A DNA stretch of 64,000 nucleotides, taken from positions 11,732,602-11,796,601 of the forward strand of contig OZ020257.1 of the NCBI GenBank assembly GCA_963971285.1. The letters are read 5' to 3'. How positions within the stretch are numbered: position 1 is the first letter of the stretch; each line of letters begins with the position of its first letter. Below, piece after piece: positions 62,977 to 64,000 of this stretch. The stretch comes from Astropecten irregularis (lineage: Eukaryota > Echinodermata > Asteroidea > Paxillosida > Astropectinidae). Below the pieces are notes generated by a model, which saw only the letters and a list, made by a program, of their open reading frames with translations, had not been told where the DNA came from and searched no databases. The position numbers were made by a program, and so were the translations under genes.

Positions 62977-63730
62977 GAACTCGTGTCGAGTTCCCAATAA
63001 CTTTAATTCTTCTGACGATGAGGGCGCTATAATTGTAATCAAAACAGACCGGGAAACATGCATTGACATGCCGAGACGAAAGGGATGTTATTTTCAATTT
63101 TGAGGAGTCGTACACCAGGCATTAATTAGACTGCATAGTTCAACAGTGTCCTCGGACATTCCCGAAGAAGGTAAGCGTTTCAGCACTTGTGAAGATTCAC
63201 TTTAACCATTGACTGAACGGAATTATGGTGTCTGTTATTTTCGAGCAAGTACTCGGTAAACATAGGCCCAGATTTCGGACAATTGCCCTGTACATTATGT
63301 ATGTACTCACTAGGCCTACTACTAGTACTACTTGTGCATTGGACTATGCGTTATACGTTATCCAGAGCAAGAGATCTACCACTAAAATGATGTATGTAAC
63401 TGTTTCCTGCATTCACTGTACTGGTTTTGTACAAAGTGTGTCACAAACCTCCTTGCCAATGCCCAGTGACAGTGTGCACTGTTTTCAACTAACTTGTTAA
63501 TACTCAATAATACTAGTGCTGGACAAAATTGGTTAATTTCAAATCCGGTTTAGCCTTTTGTTTAGAAATTACTAATTAGGTTACTGATTGCCAAAAAAAT
63601 TCCAGGGAAAGAATTCCACTGATGGCCATGACGGAAACAGGGTTATTTACTCCAAGAGTTAACTTATTTGATGCAAGTCATGATGAACTTCAATCTCAGG
63701 AGTGAAAACTGGTGTAGCTTATCTACAAAT
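62977..63730. other. Intergenic, nothing recognised
   Basis: Short random frames only. Confidence 0.45.
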
Positions 63731-63797
63731 AGTTGCGATGATCGTAACCCTAGGTCTGACCAGGGACTGGGACCTTAGGGTTACGATCATCGCAACT
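63731..63797. repeat. Near-perfect 26-bp stem-loop
   Basis: AGTTGCGATGATCGTAACCC at 63731 is repeated in inverted order at 63797, with 26 of 27 positions pairing around a loop of 14 nt. ATCTACAA lies on both outer sides (63721-63728 and 63798-63806, inexact), suggesting a small foldback insertion. Confidence 0.75.
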
Positions 63798-64000
63798 AAT
63801 CTACAAAGTGAGATTTTCAGGGTTTTTTTACCTACAATTATACACTTCCAATGCAGCAGTAGCCATTTTTATCAAAACGCCCTCTGTTGGTCCCATAGGT
63901 TTGTGCACAAGTGATGGCCGTCAATGGAATTCTTTCCAAATCCGGTTAACAGTTAACCTATGTTACTATGTAATCACGTGCAACATGTGACATGTGCAAT

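Noticed and set aside
1-64000. CRISPR arrays, operons, prokaryotic genes
   Set aside because: No regularly spaced repeats or dense gene layout. The window is eukaryotic nuclear DNA.

Overview
This is metazoan nuclear DNA of ordinary animal-intergenic character: roughly 40% GC, spliceosomal introns, TTAA- and TIR-type MITEs, tRNA-derived repeats and a LINE 3' end. The single RGM-family gene, a compact intron-poor GPCR, and the repeat style (recurring TAGGCCTA octamer, a 'GAGCTGCTTAGCAC' TIR element) suggest a marine invertebrate deuterostome, most likely an echinoderm (sea star or relative). That assignment is inference.

Only two protein-coding genes can be supported. (1) A repulsive guidance molecule (RGM) gene on the + strand has three coding exons at 43534-43639, 44635-45122 and 54266-54955. 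The exons join in phase to give about 427 residues: signal peptide, N-terminal Cys-rich domain, GDPH autocleavage motif in the vWF-D-like part, C-terminal domain and GPI-type tail. (2) A single-exon rhodopsin-class GPCR (340 aa) lies on the - strand at 59736-60758, convergent with RGM. The two would act independently: RGM as a GPI-anchored BMP co-receptor/neogenin ligand, the GPCR as an orphan receptor.

Layout: 1-16100 is intergenic and repeat-dense (foldbacks, two tRNA-like repeat copies, a 5'-truncated LINE, four copies of a TTAA MITE, a hammerhead-like motif). At 16140-16689 there is a possible non-coding or nearly non-coding first exon with a perfect donor. 16700-42770 is a long stretch with no recognisable gene, holding scattered repeats and candidate regulatory DNA; it could be upstream of RGM or a giant 5' intron. 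42776-43533 holds a 25-G homopolymer and the probable RGM promoter/5' UTR. 43640-54265 holds RGM introns, with four TTAA-MITE copies and a second hammerhead-like motif in the 9.1 kb intron 2. 54956-59735 is RGM 3' UTR/intergenic plus small TIR elements. 60759-64000 is intergenic with three TIR or foldback elements.

No clear new protein system is visible. The most unusual signals are RNA- and repeat-level: a ten-copy TTAA MITE family whose members share one half but carry one of at least three alternative other halves; two hammerhead-ribozyme-like motifs with minimal palindromic stem III; head-to-head tRNA-like promoters; and foldback elements of about 100 bp with intact target-site duplications.
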